Source: Haliotis asinina
Lineage: Eukaryota > Mollusca > Gastropoda > Lepetellida > Haliotidae
DNA length: 64,000 nucleotides
Reading direction: 5' to 3'
Assembly: GCF_037392515.1 (NCBI RefSeq)
Contig: NC_090288.1
Span: 60,621,673-60,685,672, forward strand
Shown here one piece after another: positions 1-12,194 of this stretch; position 1 is the stretch's first letter, and every line of letters begins with the position of its first letter. The position numbers and the translations under genes were made by a program. The notes beneath the pieces are model-generated. The model ran no database searches, was not told the origin of the DNA, and was given only the letters and a program-made list of their open reading frames with translations.

Positions 1-690
1 CTATTGGCTGTATGGGACTGCAGACACTATTTGCTGTATGGGGCTGCAGACACTATTGGCTGTATGGGACTGCTGATACTATTGGCTGTATGGGGCTGCA
101 GACACTATTGGCTGTATGGGACTGCTGATACTATTTGCTGTATGGGGCTGCAGACACTATTGGCTGTATGGGACTGCTGACACTATTGGCTGTATGGGAC
201 TGCAGACACTATTGGCTGTATGGGGCTGCAGACACTATTGGCTGTATGGGACTGCTGATACTATTGGCTGTATGGGGCTGCAGACACTATTGGCTGTATG
301 GGACTGCTGATACTATTGGCTGTATGGGGCTGCAGACACTATTGGCTGTATGGGACTGCTGATACTATTTGCTGTATGGGGCTGCAGACACTATTGGCTG
401 TATGAGGGTGCTGACACTATTGGCTGTATGGGACTGCTGACACTACTGACTGTATGAGACTGCTGACACTATTGGCTGTATGGAGCTGCAGACACTATTG
501 GCTGTATGGGGCTGCAGACAATATTGGCTGTATGGGGCTGCAGACACTATTGGCTGTATGAGGCTGCTGACACTATTGGCTCTGTGGGGCTACAGACACT
601 ACTGGCTGTATGGGGCTGCTGACACTATTGGCCGTATGGGGCTGCTGACACTATTGGCTCTGTGGGGCTGCAGACACAGTGGCTCTATTG
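1..690. repeat. 26-bp minisatellite in AASS intron
   Basis: About 26 tandem copies of a 26-bp unit (core TGTATGGGGCTGCAGACA) fill the start of the window. Units alternate between a CTGCAGACA and a CTGCTGATA/CTGCTGACA version and decay towards the right. The unit has no in-phase stop for long stretches, so it gives open frames with no coding meaning. It lies upstream of the first visible AASS exon and so is probably intronic. Confidence 0.93.
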
Positions 691-1248
691 GATTGTTGCA
701 TTATAGCAGGCACCCGAGCCAGTGTCACCACCTCCACAATAAGACTGACAGCTGTCAGTACTTGCCACAGACCTTCTTGGGTGTATTAGCTCCCAGTACC
801 GAATTTGAATGCCTGACTGATGAGTTCAACTTAACTATAGGCAACAATTAGCCCTCTTCATTGAAAACTGCTTCACTGTTGTAGTTGGTTCCCACGAGGT
901 GTTTTGATGAACTGTCTCGCAGGTGCAAAATACCTGAAAAACAAACAGGTAAATACATTTATGCCTTGGTCTGAGTAAACATCAAACTGAAGGGGTCTGA
1001 TCACTTCCTCCTTCAGAAATCCTTTTGAAAATTACACGTAAAAATGTCTTCCTGAAAAAAAATATAATTCCATTAAGATTCACCAATGTGTAAAAGTCTG
1101 TTTTTTAATAATTGACAAACGAATTAAAGCTTTTTGTACAGACATATCAGATAGTGTATTTAGAAATACTATATTTTAAATTTAGAAGTTAATGTAATGT
1201 AAAGTAGCTGTTTCTGAGGGAAGATGACCCATGTGTTGTCTGATGCAG
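691..1248. other. intron sequence, no gene seen
   Basis: AT-rich single-copy sequence between the minisatellite and the first visible AASS exon. It ends in the acceptor TGATGCAG at 1241-1248. I see no further exon or mobile element in it. Confidence 0.5.
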
Positions 1249-4200
1249 ATGGTGGAGGTCACCCCGGGTGGGGGCTTACTGGATGCTGTAGAGCCTCTCA
1301 AATTCATGCCTGGTTTCAACTTGGAGGGGTTTCCCAACAGAGACTCAACTGCCTACATTGAGAAATATGGCATTGAATCTGCAGAAACTGTGCTCAGAGG
1401 CACCATCAGATATGAGGTAAATATGAGGCTAATTCAGCTAAGGGGCACCATCATGCCTGAGGCAAAATGATCTTGGGGTTACCATCAGAATAGCAAAACT
1501 GATGCATTTGTCCTCAGGAGCACCATCTGATGATATGAGGAAATGGCCTATAACATCGTTTCAGTATGGTGGGATGATGATGACAGGGTTTATACATGGT
1601 GAAGGCACTGTGCCGAGTGATAATATGTAAATTGTTTTATGTAAGACCTGTCTATGCAGGTGGCAGACCCTGATGAACATGATAAGGTAGCATATGCATG
1701 TCCTGTGTCAGCTGTGTACACAGTGGATTCAACTCTGGATTCTGTTGACTGCAGGGGTACAGCACGGCCATAAAGGGCTTGATGCAGCTGGGGCTGATGG
1801 ACCTGGAGCCTCATCCTTCACTTCACCCAGGTGGACCAGATATCACTTGGGTAGGTCATACGGGCTCATGTCTCATGGATAGATCATATGGGCTCATATC
1901 ACATGAATCGTAATAGGGGTGATGTCACATGATGTCATAAGGTGTCATATCACATGGGTAGGTCATGTAAGATCATAATACAGGGATGGATAATAGGGGT
2001 CATATATGATAGATAAGTCTCAGAGCATGATGTCATGATGTCATAAGGGGTCGTTTTACATGGATAGGTCATAGGGGATCATATTAAATGGATAGGTCAT
2101 AAAGGATAATGTTATTTGGATTGGTTATTAGGGTCATGTTATGTGGAGAGGTCAGAAAGAGTCATATTACATGAATAGGTCATAAAGGTGGTCATACCAC
2201 ATGAGTATCACAGGGCATACTACATGATAAGGTCATACGGGGTCATATCACATGAATAGCTCATAGGTGTCCTATAACTTCAGGGTAATTGGGTAGGTCG
2301 GGGATAGGTCATAAACGACTTTATGATAGTAGAAAGTTATGGGTGACAATATCTCAGGTAGGTCATATGGGTCGTGCCTAATGGTCATTAAGATAATTAC
2401 TGTAACTAGAATTTTGATGAAGCATTGGTCGTATGTTTGAAACTGTCCATGATGTAAACAGACAACAGCTTATGGTTGTTGTCAGAGACATGCATATTCT
2501 TGATTTACTTTACAAAATGTATGTTTGCGTTTTTGCAGAAGGGATTCATCAGCAACATGTTCGGCAAGTCACATGACATATTTGGGGACAGTTTGAAGGA
2601 CCTGGTGTACGAGAAGTTGGGGCGTAATGATCACATGCTGGACACTATCATCAGGTAAGGTGGCCTCAACAATACCTGAATGTGTATGTTCGCCATGTCT
2701 GGATAAAGCAGCGTTGGACATATTTTGGCCTGGGACATGTTTCTTTCAACACAGACTGCCAGATTCTCAAATTCACCTGTCCGATGGTTGCGTTGAAATC
2801 TGGACATGTTGTATGTTAAGATACTTTGTGGGGAGGCAAGTTTTAGTCAAGGCTGTCAAGTTTTACATCTAACTAGCTTTGTGGTCAAGCTGAAATTTTG
2901 GGGAGTTTCATACCTAGGATAAAAGGAATGAGTTTATCAGATTAATGCTTGTGGCACATAAAATGTGCTATGGGAATTGTCAGCAATGCTGAAACACTAC
3001 AGACCATGCAAGTAAAGCAAATATTAAAGACCACAGTGTGTGGAATCAATTTTGGCTTGTGTTTGAGCATGAATAGTGTGATTCAGTGTAAACAGACTTG
3101 ATACACCATCAGATAGGTTGTCTTCATTTCTGTTTCAGACTTGGCCTCCTTGGGGATGAGACTATAGAGAAGAAGGGCAACCCTATGGATACTTTCAGCT
3201 CCTACCTGGCGAGGAGGCTGGCCTATGGTAAGACTTGTTGTAGTCAAGGAATGCCCACAACATTTATTTGGTGGGGGTGGGTGGAGGGGTAGGGTTCAAT
3301 ACCACTAACTGATATACATATTATGCCTGATACCTAGCCCCAGCCCCTGCCCCTGAACAAGGAGGTGCTCACCCCCCTAATATTTTGCTTGAGGCTTTTT
3401 TTCACCTTTACTCTTGGTTCCCAAACTACTTCCATTAACTGTTTGACTATTCATGAGATAAGGGACAAAACCTCTTGTGCCATATCACAGTGTCAGGTCA
3501 CTCAGATCAGAATTTGAATCTCGTCTCTGTCAACCAAAGACACCTACAGTAACATAAGGCAACAGATGTCCTGACAGAATTTCAGCTAATCACAGGAACA
3601 GTCTACCAGTCAGCCAACGGAATTCATCCCCACTGGACATTTTAAGAAAGCTCTTAAGACGCTTCTTTTTGAAGCTGCTTATTCCATATAATGTATAATT
3701 GGTTTTATCACTGTGTACAATTTTACCCCTTCTTTTACGTGTTGTACCATGCTTTTAATATTTTGTCTTTTAGCATCACCTATTGTATACCACCTCTATA
3801 ATGACCATATAGTATTTTACCTGTAAAACTCTTTAGAGTGTTTTTAAATAAGCAAATAAGATTGTGTGTTATTATTGCTAAAAATCGAGCCTCTATCTCT
3901 TGCACAAAAGAGTCTCGATCTAAGCTTGGATTGGATCGTAAGATCGTGACCAGTTACAATCTACCTAACCTGGCCTGGAGGCTGGCCTATGGTAAGACTT
4001 GTTGTAGTCTTGGTAAGCCCCAAACACAGACACATTGAGCTCTTACCTGGCCCTGAGGCTAGTCTGCGGTAAGATAGTTTGTAGTCATGAAAAACCCACA
4101 AGCACTTTTATTTCCTACCTGGCCTGGAGGCTGGCATATGGTAAGATGGGTTGTAGTCATTTCACCCTGCCAACTTTCAGCACGTACATGAGTAAGAGGG

Positions 4201-4853
4201 TTGTAGTCATTTCACCCTGCCGACTTTCAGCACGTACATGAGTAAGAGGGTTGTAGTCATTTCACCCTGCCAACTTTCAGCACGAACATGAGTAAGAGGG
4301 TTGTAGTCATTTCACGCTGCCAACTTTCAGCACGTACATGAGTAAGAGTGGAAACAGTGGACACAATGCATGTGAATTTTATGTGTAGTAAACGACATAT
4401 AACTTAGGGAAGATTTTTCTGTACCAGAACTTTGCATGTCTAATGTATGTCTTTTCATGTTTACATTTTGTATGAAATATTCATTCTAAACCCACAAAAT
4501 ACCTTGTTGGAAATTCCTAAGCATCCCGTGACAACAATATGCTGCTGTTTATGTCATTGTGACGTTGTGCCCACCAGGCCCCATGGAGCGTGACCTGCTG
4601 CTGATGCGTCATGATATTGGCATCTCATGGCCAGACGGATCTCTGGAACAGCGGCAGCTCAACCTGGTAGTGTACGGAGACCAAGAAGGGTACTCTGCTA
4701 TGGCCAAGACTGTCGGGCTGCCCTCAGGCATTGCCGCCAAGATGATCCTGGAAGGTCAGTGCTACACTGTCAGGCATCGAGTGAGTGAGTGAATGCGTGA
4801 GCAGGCGAGTGATCCTGCAAGGTCAGTGCTACACTGTCAGGCATTGAGTGAGT

Positions 4854-4884
<31 letters not shown>

Positions 4885-5474
4885 GGGGGGCGAGTGAGTG
4901 ATGCTGGAAGGTCAGTGCTATACAGTCAGGCATTGAGTGAGTGAGTGACTGATGCTGTATGATCATTGCTTTACTGTCAGGCATCGAGCGAGTGAGTGAG
5001 TGAGTGATGCTGGATGGTCAGTGCTTTACTGTCAGGCATCAGGTGGCGGGTATGTGCGTGATTGGTGTGCTGGTGGGTGGGTGAGGGGAGGGTTACTGGT
5101 CGATTGAGTGACCCAGGAAAGTGAAGATTGAACAGAACTTGTTTGAGTGAGCGAGTGATCATGGAAAGGCAGTACCATGCAGTCATGCATTATGAGTAAA
5201 TGAGGGAGGGCAAGGTGGGAACAACATCAAAGAGCATTGTCACCACGATAATCCAATGCTGTACAGCTAGTGAGGTGGTTGCACTGTTATGGGAGAACTG
5301 ATTGACATGGTGCCACACAAGAAACATATATATATATGAGTCCTGCACTATTTTCCAGGTGAGATTCAGGAGAAGGGCATCGTCATTCCATTGTCGAGGA
5401 ATGTCTACCAGCCCATTATGTCACGCCTGAACCAAGAGGGTATTCGATGCACGGAGAAGATCAGTCTACTGTAA
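1249..5474 (+). CDS. AASS: AASS, alpha-aminoadipic semialdehyde synthase, 3' exons (saccharopine dehydrogenase C-terminus)
   Basis: Six exons encode the C-terminal 253 residues of the bifunctional mitochondrial enzyme that degrades lysine through saccharopine; this part is the C-terminal lobe of the saccharopine dehydrogenase half. Exons: 1249-1416, 1755-1850, 2539-2654, 3139-3227, 4578-4754 and 5359-5474, with TAA at 5472. All junctions are AG/GT, the phases agree, and the lengths sum to 762 nt. Family signatures are the PGFNLEGFPNRDST block in the first exon, GLLGDE in the fourth, and YGDQEGYSAMAKTVGLP in the fifth followed by an alanine/lysine helix. The 5' part of the gene lies outside the window. 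Introns 4 and 5 carry tandem copies of their own exon 3' ends and donor sites. Symbol is by homology to animal AASS. Confidence 0.9.
1851..2538. repeat. degenerate ~28-bp repeat in AASS intron
   Basis: From about 1851 to 2370 the intron consists of diverged copies of a GGTCATATCACATGAATAGG-like unit. The first copies start right at the donor site (TTGGGTAGGTCATA), so the repeat may have grown from the splice-site sequence. The last ~150 bp are unique and lead to the acceptor TTTTTGCAG. Confidence 0.75.
2655..3138. other. AASS intron, no internal feature seen
   Basis: Unique AT-rich sequence between the donor GTAAGG at 2655 and the acceptor TGTTTCAG ending at 3138. No repeats or conserved coding segments were recognised. 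Confidence 0.5.
3590..3690 (+). mobile_element. possible LINE 3'-end fragment in AASS intron
   Basis: One frame reads FKKALKTLLFEAAY, resembling the FK..LKT.LF..AY end of many non-LTR retrotransposon reverse transcriptases. No other part of such an element is visible nearby, so it would be an old 5'-truncated insertion. Evidence is limited to this short stretch. Confidence 0.35.
3960..4160 (+). repeat. tandem copies of the AASS exon 3' end with donor site
   Basis: The last ~25 nt of the exon ending at 3227 (TACCTGGCGAGGAGGCTGGC) and the following donor GGTAAGACTTGTTGTAGTC recur at about 3968, 4044 and 4112. They are separated by short unique sequence. Each copy keeps a recognisable GTAAG donor but lacks the rest of the exon. 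These are partial exon duplications inside the intron, possibly acting as decoy donors. Confidence 0.8.
4160..4350 (+). repeat. 50-bp tandem repeat with acceptor-like and donor-like sites
   Basis: Nearly four copies of a 50-bp unit (TTGTAGTCATTTCACCCTGC and so on). Each contains a pyrimidine-rich acceptor-like AACTTTCAG and, 16 nt later, a donor-like GAGTAAG. The unit shares TTGTAGTCAT with the donor repeat just upstream, so both arrays probably share an origin. Confidence 0.85.
4755..5190 (+). repeat. array copying the second AASS donor site
   Basis: The exon end and donor at 4745-4775 (CTGGAAGGTCAGTGCTACAC) recur in diverged form at about 4811, 4901, 4948, 5006 and 5152. They are spaced by GAGTGAGTGAG simple sequence, including a GA-rich run at 4853-4885. 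This is the same kind of exon-boundary amplification as in the previous intron but with a different sequence. Confidence 0.8.
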
Positions 5475-8450
5475 TATGTATTAAGGACACCAGTATCTGC
5501 CAGGAGGAAGAAACACTTGATACACCCCATATCAGACATTCTGACAAATGTAGAAGTGTCATGCTGAGGTTAGTGGAGAAAGTACAAGGCAGACATCGGA
5601 TATATTTTTTATGCTGTATCTTCACAAGTTACAGCTTGTTCAACTTGACCTGAGCTACTCTACATATGCATGACGTGGGAGGTCAGTTGGCACAAACGGC
5701 ACATCGAGTTAACTTCATTAAATAGGGGAGGAGAGAATGTTATTAATGTTGCATTCATGCAGTTGGTGTTGTAATGGAATTGTTTATGCTGTCATATGCT
5801 GACTATTTGGGTTTACTAACTTTACAATTTAAACACCTTAGTTACTTTCCCAATCTAATTCACTGTCGCTATCACACCCAGTTCACTTATCACTGGAAAC
5901 ACTGCTGCTGCTGCTGCTTGCTGTCAAGAAGCTCAGACCAGAAACATTGGACAATCTGTAGCTCTTAGTTTAAAGAAAGTTAGGACATTGCTGATCAATA
6001 CTTGACACTGAGATGTCAAACAGCGACCTTGCCTCAGCTGTTTGGACAATCAAATGGCAAAGGTGCACCCCTTCACAATGATAGACACAATCAGGTGTGA
6101 CATCACGCAATGCATTAGTATTCCCTTGATCAGGTCGGTCTGAACAAGCTGTAATGGCATGTCACATGACGAGGTGATTGTGGAACTCATGCTCTAACCT
6201 GGCTGCAGTTTTCTGTTGATGTAGTTGATAACAATATCATACTTCCTAAAGATAGAAATACAAACCCTAGATTTGTGCCTTTTTTCCATCAAAGAATATA
6301 TTTCCATTAGTGTGTAGTGACATGTGTGATTGGTGTGACCAAGTTATTACATTCTCTAACCTTCCTACTTCGAAATATTTACAACTCGGAAAAATTTAAG
6401 GATGGGCCAAACTTAAAGCTTTACTTTAATTGATATGTTGATCCTTATATATTTCCATAGTAAATTGTGCAATTAATAAGTGTTTAATCTTATAATTGAT
6501 ATGTCAATGTTGCAGATAGTTTGAGTATCCAAAAATAGATACATCAACATTGCCTCTGGCACAGATTTGTTTACATTGTGTCACATCTTTCTCGCCTGTC
6601 TCATTTCACCTTTATGGCATACCGACTGAGTGTCCAGTATTGACTAAGAATGTTAAGGAAAATCAATTTTATACTTATAAGATCTGCCCGTTTCTACAAC
6701 AGTGTCTTAAACTGCTGTTTGTTGTCATCTAATTGGTAAAGATTTTGCACATGTGCGAAAGTGTGGAAATTCGTGCAATTCTCACCTTCGCGCAGACCTA
6801 GGTTTCATGAAGGATGGTGCTGACATTTAGCTGATCGTGAGGCCTAATGTATTCCTTGACCCACCTGAAATTTTTTGTCTTCACAGTTATGATTTTGTTA
6901 AAGGTACACATCAAATCACAGCAATATGTAATAGATATAGTCAGTGTGAATAGCATAATTCGAAGCATATCACCTTGGAAGCATTGTTTGGCCCAGGAAA
7001 TACAGGTGTGTACAGCCTGCTGATTGGCAGAAATTGATGAATGCCCCATTTTGATTGAGAGACTGCCTCGGCCTATCATAATCTTGATGCTATTTTATTT
7101 TAGGTCGATGCTATAATTCCAATAATAATTAGTCAATCAGTGTTCAGATAATTGATATTTTTCACATCACACAGGTGATGAACAGTGAATATGCTATATG
7201 CAGTACCCTGGGGGTTTTAATGGGAATTGGGGTGCAAGCTGCATGTGGGGATGCTTCATTGGGTGGAAGAAAAGGTATGTACATGTGATAAATCATACAA
7301 GTGCTGGATACTTTGCTTGATAGTTGTGTTATTGTTATGATATGTCTTCAGGTGAGTAGCACTAGTGTCTGGAAACATTGATGCTTAAATTTCCATATAT
7401 GGAAATGTTTACTTCCAAAATGACAGTAGTGCACCTCTCCCTGAAGGTGTATATTTTTATTTACATGTATTAACTAATTAAAAAAACATATTTTAATAAT
7501 TATTATTGATCAACTCAAAATTGTATGGGTCTCGGATGACATGTTCAAATTTGGATATTGATGTAATTTTATGATGCACAGTTTGATTGGAATACACTGA
7601 TTCTCCAAAATGATAGGAGCATGAATGGGTTTAATTGTGTTCTGTGAAGTGTTGAGAGAGAATATGCTGGATGTGTATGCAGATATCTGTGCACTAACTA
7701 TATTCATTGTCATTGTTTGTAGTGTATATCAAGCAGCATTTCATGACCTACAATGTTCATTTCGTGGGATTATATTACATGATCTTGTATTTCAATGTGG
7801 AAGTGCATGGGTACGAGAACAGATAAGCGATATTTATGTGGCTTAGCTATATAAGTTTCACTGGTGTTTGGATACATTTATACTACAGTTTTAATGGACT
7901 GATGATTAGACTGAGAGGGCCAGTGCATTACTGTGACTTTTGTTACCCTTACTATGCTGAACAGCAAAAGAAATGCACGTTTCGAAAAATAAAATCTCAT
8001 AAAAGTAAACATCTTCTATTTAAAAACTCGGCAAAAAAACCCATTTTTGCTGTTCAGTATATGTTAATAATGTAAATTTTCCAGTCACTTTTAGTTTACT
8101 AATACAGTGCTGCTATTACACGGTATATTCATATTTTGGAGTGTTTTGAAATATTGTCAAGTTACCTGTATGTCAATATACATCTATATATTTTTTATAT
8201 ATCCATGTGTATGAACAATAACTTTGCGTTTCAATTAGTTGTGGCCATGTTCATACTGCTGCTAGGCAACAACCAGTAACACTTTCCCATATATGGAAGT
8301 TGTGCCCTGCAATGCTAGCTACTGTAAAGTTTCTTATGTGATGGGAAGGACACGCTGTAATGTGCCTATCCCTGATTTCCCCACCATTATTTTGCTGGAG
8401 TGAAACTAAACTCACTCACTCTTGTATTGTGCTTCCAGTAACTTTTACAT
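5475..8450. other. AASS 3' flank, no gene recognised
   Basis: About 3 kb of AT-rich sequence after the AASS stop. It should contain the 3' UTR, but I cannot place the polyadenylation site. The open frames here are short and show no family motif or splice structure. A SINE-tail fragment (AAACTAAACTCACTCACTC) sits at 8404-8422. Confidence 0.5.
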
Positions 8451-8454
8451 GGTG

Positions 8455-8640
8455 GTGACTTGATATCTGTTTGGAGGCCTAACACTGTTTACCTCATATG
8501 TGTTGGTGTTTACCTGATATCTGTTTGGAGGCCTGGTGGTGTTTACCTGACATCTGTTTGGAGGCCCAGTGGTGTTTACCTGATATCTGTTTGGAGGCCT
8601 TGCAGTGTTTACCTGATACCTGCTGGGAGGTACCACTATT
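8455..8640. repeat. 33-bp minisatellite
   Basis: Five to six copies of a 33-bp unit containing GATATCTGTTTGGAGGCC and GTGTTTACC. Both strands are open across it because the unit length is a multiple of three, which explains the repetitive open frames. Confidence 0.9.
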
Positions 8641-10235
8641 TACTACCTCAAAGATTACAAAATTCTGCAGTGACACTAGTGGTTCATTGGCAGGAAACGA
8701 TCAATGTTGATTGCCAACATTTTGCAGTATTAGAGAAATGTGCCAGATTTTCTATGCTCTCTTAGCGCTAAGATAGTTGTATGTATTGGACATAAACTTT
8801 AGCTTATGATTATCTTAGCGCTCAGAGGGCTTAGAAAATCTAGGCCCTGCCATGAAATGGCGGGCTGGCATCATCCCAGATGTTAGGTACGAAAATTCTG
8901 TAAGTGTGTTTTATGTTGTCTGTGGACAGGCATTATCAAAAAAGAACAATAGACACTGTCGCCATGGTTACACTGTGTGATATGTATTGACAGATCTGAA
9001 TCTGAATACTGTAAGACATGCTGTAATGCTAATTGTTTCAACAAGATGCTGCTTAGGCACCATCATAATTTATGCCCAGTGGGAGTGATGATGATTTTTG
9101 TACAGAGGCGTGTGCAATGTGAATGATCCATCGTGAACCAACCCCACGAGCCCTGCTGCTCCTCCACAACCCCCCACTCACACACAGACACACACACCCA
9201 CCACAAACATTACACACACCCCATTAAATATTTTACAAGCTCTTTACAACAAACACTTGTGGCAGAATCTCTCCCTTCTAATCCAGTATTTAGCATTGCT
9301 GTTATTGTTTGCAGGAATCTCAGCTTTAACATGACTTTGTTGAAGGATGACTTCACTGAATGGATTTTCATTCTCTGTTGTGAGTAAATAATGAGTTTTG
9401 AAAGCCATGGAGAACTCAGTAGTGGTGTACATCAGAATATCAAAAAGAGATTTCTACAGCTGTCCCTATTTGTAACAGTAACAGCTGTTTAATTGTTCAT
9501 TTTCAATATTTAATTCAAGTTCTGTCAAACCAGGTAATGCCCATACTGGCTTATTCCCCAGTAGCTGTCCGGAAAAATGAGGTAGGACTCTTTATGTCCC
9601 TAGGTGTCAACTTATTATGCATAAGATTTCTGAAAAATGATGGTCCTGCTACAGCTATAGCCAAGTCTGTTAGCACCAGTTTAGTTCTAACAGTATGGAA
9701 ATACATGCAGTAGATGAGCGTTAACCTGCATTCAGTGCTAGTCATTATAGTTACATATACACCAGAGTGTCGTCATGTACTGTGTAATACGCTGTAAGTG
9801 TTACAGTGTTACCACTGGAGCTGTATTACAGGTGCAGCAAATGTAAATTAGTACACAACATTTTTATATTAACTGGATTTGTTCAGTGGAAATAGATAGC
9901 AGCATTATCTGGAGTTGTTCATGCATGTAGACAGTATTATATTGTTTGTATTGTAGATATTGTTGGAATAAATGGTTTCCATACCAACCTTGATGTGGAG
10001 TGTTTTGTTTAGAAGACATGAAGTAGAGTGAAGTAGAAGACAGAAGGAGAAAGCAAGCTGATTCAACACGATTCTCCTGCTTGATAGGAGACGAATAGTC
10101 TTAGTGATGTACGACTCAGTCTCAGTCAACCATGCTTGTGAAACTTGACAGCTTGGCTATTTTGCTGAGAGAACTAGAAACAAAAATATGTTACTGTAAA
10201 ACATTTTCGTTGAACATCTTTAGCACTACTCAAAA
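8641..10235. other. intergenic, no gene recognised
   Basis: Mostly AT-rich single-copy sequence, with a short CA-rich stretch at 9175-9220. No coding signature, tRNA or element terminus was recognised. Confidence 0.45.
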
Positions 10236-10239
10236 GCAT

Positions 10240-10411
10240 CTTTAAAGGGGCACTGATGCGGAGCATTTTCCGTGGACTGGTGTAAACTATTGTTATTGTT
10301 TTTCTCCCGTGAGTACCCGGATGATATCCCACAATTCGTGACTGGTTCGTGACCTCTGCTGCGCAGTCCGTAAGCGCAATTGATAGTTTAAAGGGGCACT
10401 GATGCGGAGCG
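10240..10411. repeat. TTAA-flanked ~148-bp repeat, copy 1
   Basis: A ~148-bp sequence starting AAAGGGGCACTGATGCGGAG and ending GCGCAATTGATAGTTT is bordered on both sides by TTAA. A near-identical copy lies at 11441-11588. Here the first 21 nt are repeated directly after the element at 10391-10411. I see no terminal inverted repeats, so its class is open. TTAA borders are typical of piggyBac-type integration but are weak evidence alone. Confidence 0.75.
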
Positions 10412-11423
10412 AATAATGTTTCTCGTCAACGGTCTAATTACGAAATCAAACCGCAAATTGGTCAGCGCCCGCTCCTTCGACCGTGACGGACAAAGGAACT
10501 GGGCTCCTGTCCATATTAGCAGAATTTCTTCACCTAAACAGTCGGGAGGCCGGATGCCCATCATATGCCATTTGTTTAAAAATATCCATGGTATTCCTTG
10601 TCTGATCGTAACCAAATATCCCAGCAGTGTAGTTCTTTTCGGATGCTTGGATGGTATACTTACTTGATCCTATTTCAGTGTTTTTAACCTCATATTTAAT
10701 CATGTTACATGAAAATATGATGTCTACAGGCACGTAGCCATTTGTTTCAGTACGGAAGATTGCAAAGCTTTATATTTAGGTAATTCTGAGTGTTGGTTCA
10801 GCTGTGATAGCAAATATCTTACGAAAATTTTGGTAGCTATGGTAGCTACAATGGTTTATTATTTATGATAATAAAAACACACAGTTGATTTATTTGAATT
10901 CGTAAACAAAAAACGATGACTTTGCCTTTGGTAGAGAAATCTGAAAATTTTCTTTCGTAAAAAACCCTTATTTCGCCTATTTACCCAAGTACACAGCAAA
11001 TGCCTGTGTGTATTCCTTATGTAACGAAATTCCGTTGGTATCCTCAAAACAGTTTCGGGCCATAAGTGTTTTCAGGCTGCATGCGACACAGAGATTACAT
11101 CCTCCTTGCTGTAACTCGCGTTTGATGGTGTAAACCTACACGTGTTATTTGTCATCATTCTCTTGATGGTCAATTCATGAATTTATAACAGGTATAATTA
11201 GTAGCAACACCACTTCGGTTACTCAACAAAGGTTCCCATTTGGCATTTCTCCTGTCTGGAGTAAATACTCAACATTATAAATTAAGGTCTGTAATGGCAA
11301 ATGTATTGTATGTTATGTAATATGTGCATGTAAGTGATGCAAGAGGGTTTATCACCTGAGTTACAAAAACAAACATCGATCAAAGGATTAACCGATAACA
11401 CACTGATTGATTAATTACTCAGT

Positions 11424-11612
11424 TGATCTGTCTGTAATTAAAGGGGCACTGATGCGGAGCATTTTCCGTGGACTGGTGTAAACTATTGTTATTGTTTTTC
11501 TCCCGTGAGTACCCGGATGATATCCCAGAATTCGTGACTGGTTCGTGACCTCTGCTGCGCAGTCCGTAAGCGCAATTGATAGTTTAATTATAGACAGATC
11601 AACTGAGGTGAA
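11424..11612. mobile_element. 148-bp repeat copy 2 inside a 25-bp inverted repeat
   Basis: The second copy of the AAAGGGGCAC repeat is flanked exactly by CTCAGTTGATCTGTCT on the left and its inverted partner AGACAGATCAACTGAG on the right, with TTAA at each junction. Either the repeat jumped into the TTAA centre of a palindrome, or the palindrome is the element's own terminal repeat. Copy 1 lacks these flanks, which favours insertion into a pre-existing hairpin. Confidence 0.7.
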
Positions 11613-11916
11613 GTCAATTGTACTTCATTACAAATGTATTATGAAAACAAATGAAACACTTTGAAGGTTAATCATCTGCCAGTGGTAGAAATGGTAAAAA
11701 ACTATTAGGACGGAAAAATAACGAAGCCAATGTACGTCTCTATATTTTGTCTCATAACCCTAATTAGTTTATTGTCATATTTGTATGATTCTGAAAATTA
11801 ATAAAAGAACACACGATTTGCTTATATTCATAGTAAATTTCTAACATAACAGCAATATTTATACATTGTATAGATTGCCAATGTGGATCCTATTTCACAC
11901 ACATACGCGATCTGAC

Positions 11917-12194
11917 CCGTGAAGGTCCCGGGGTAGAATAGGCCTTCAGCAACCCATGCTTGCCATAAAAGGTGACTATGCTTGTCGTAAGAGGCGACTA
12001 ACGGGATCGGGTGGTCAGACTAGCTGACTTGGTTGACACATGTCATCGGTTCCCCATTGCGCAGATCGATGCTCATGTTGTTGATCACTGGATTGTCTGG
12101 TCCAGACTCGATTATTTACAGACCGTCGCCATATAGCTGGAATATTGCTAAGTGCGACGTAAAACTAAACTCACTCACTCACTCACTCACTCAT
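11917..12194 (+). mobile_element. SINE copy A, full length with target duplication
   Basis: A ~270-bp element starts GACCCGTGAAGGTCCCGGGG and ends GTAAAACTAAACTCACTCAC plus further CACT repeats. It is flanked by the direct repeat CATACGCGATCT, just before 11917 and again at 12193-12204, which is the target duplication of a retrotransposed SINE. A second copy at 21874 is almost identical, so the family has been active recently. Confidence 0.9.

Noticed and set aside
116..851. Open frames of up to 123 codons across the first minisatellite
   Set aside because: They are by-products of a stop-free tandem unit, differ only by frame, and have no splice or start context.
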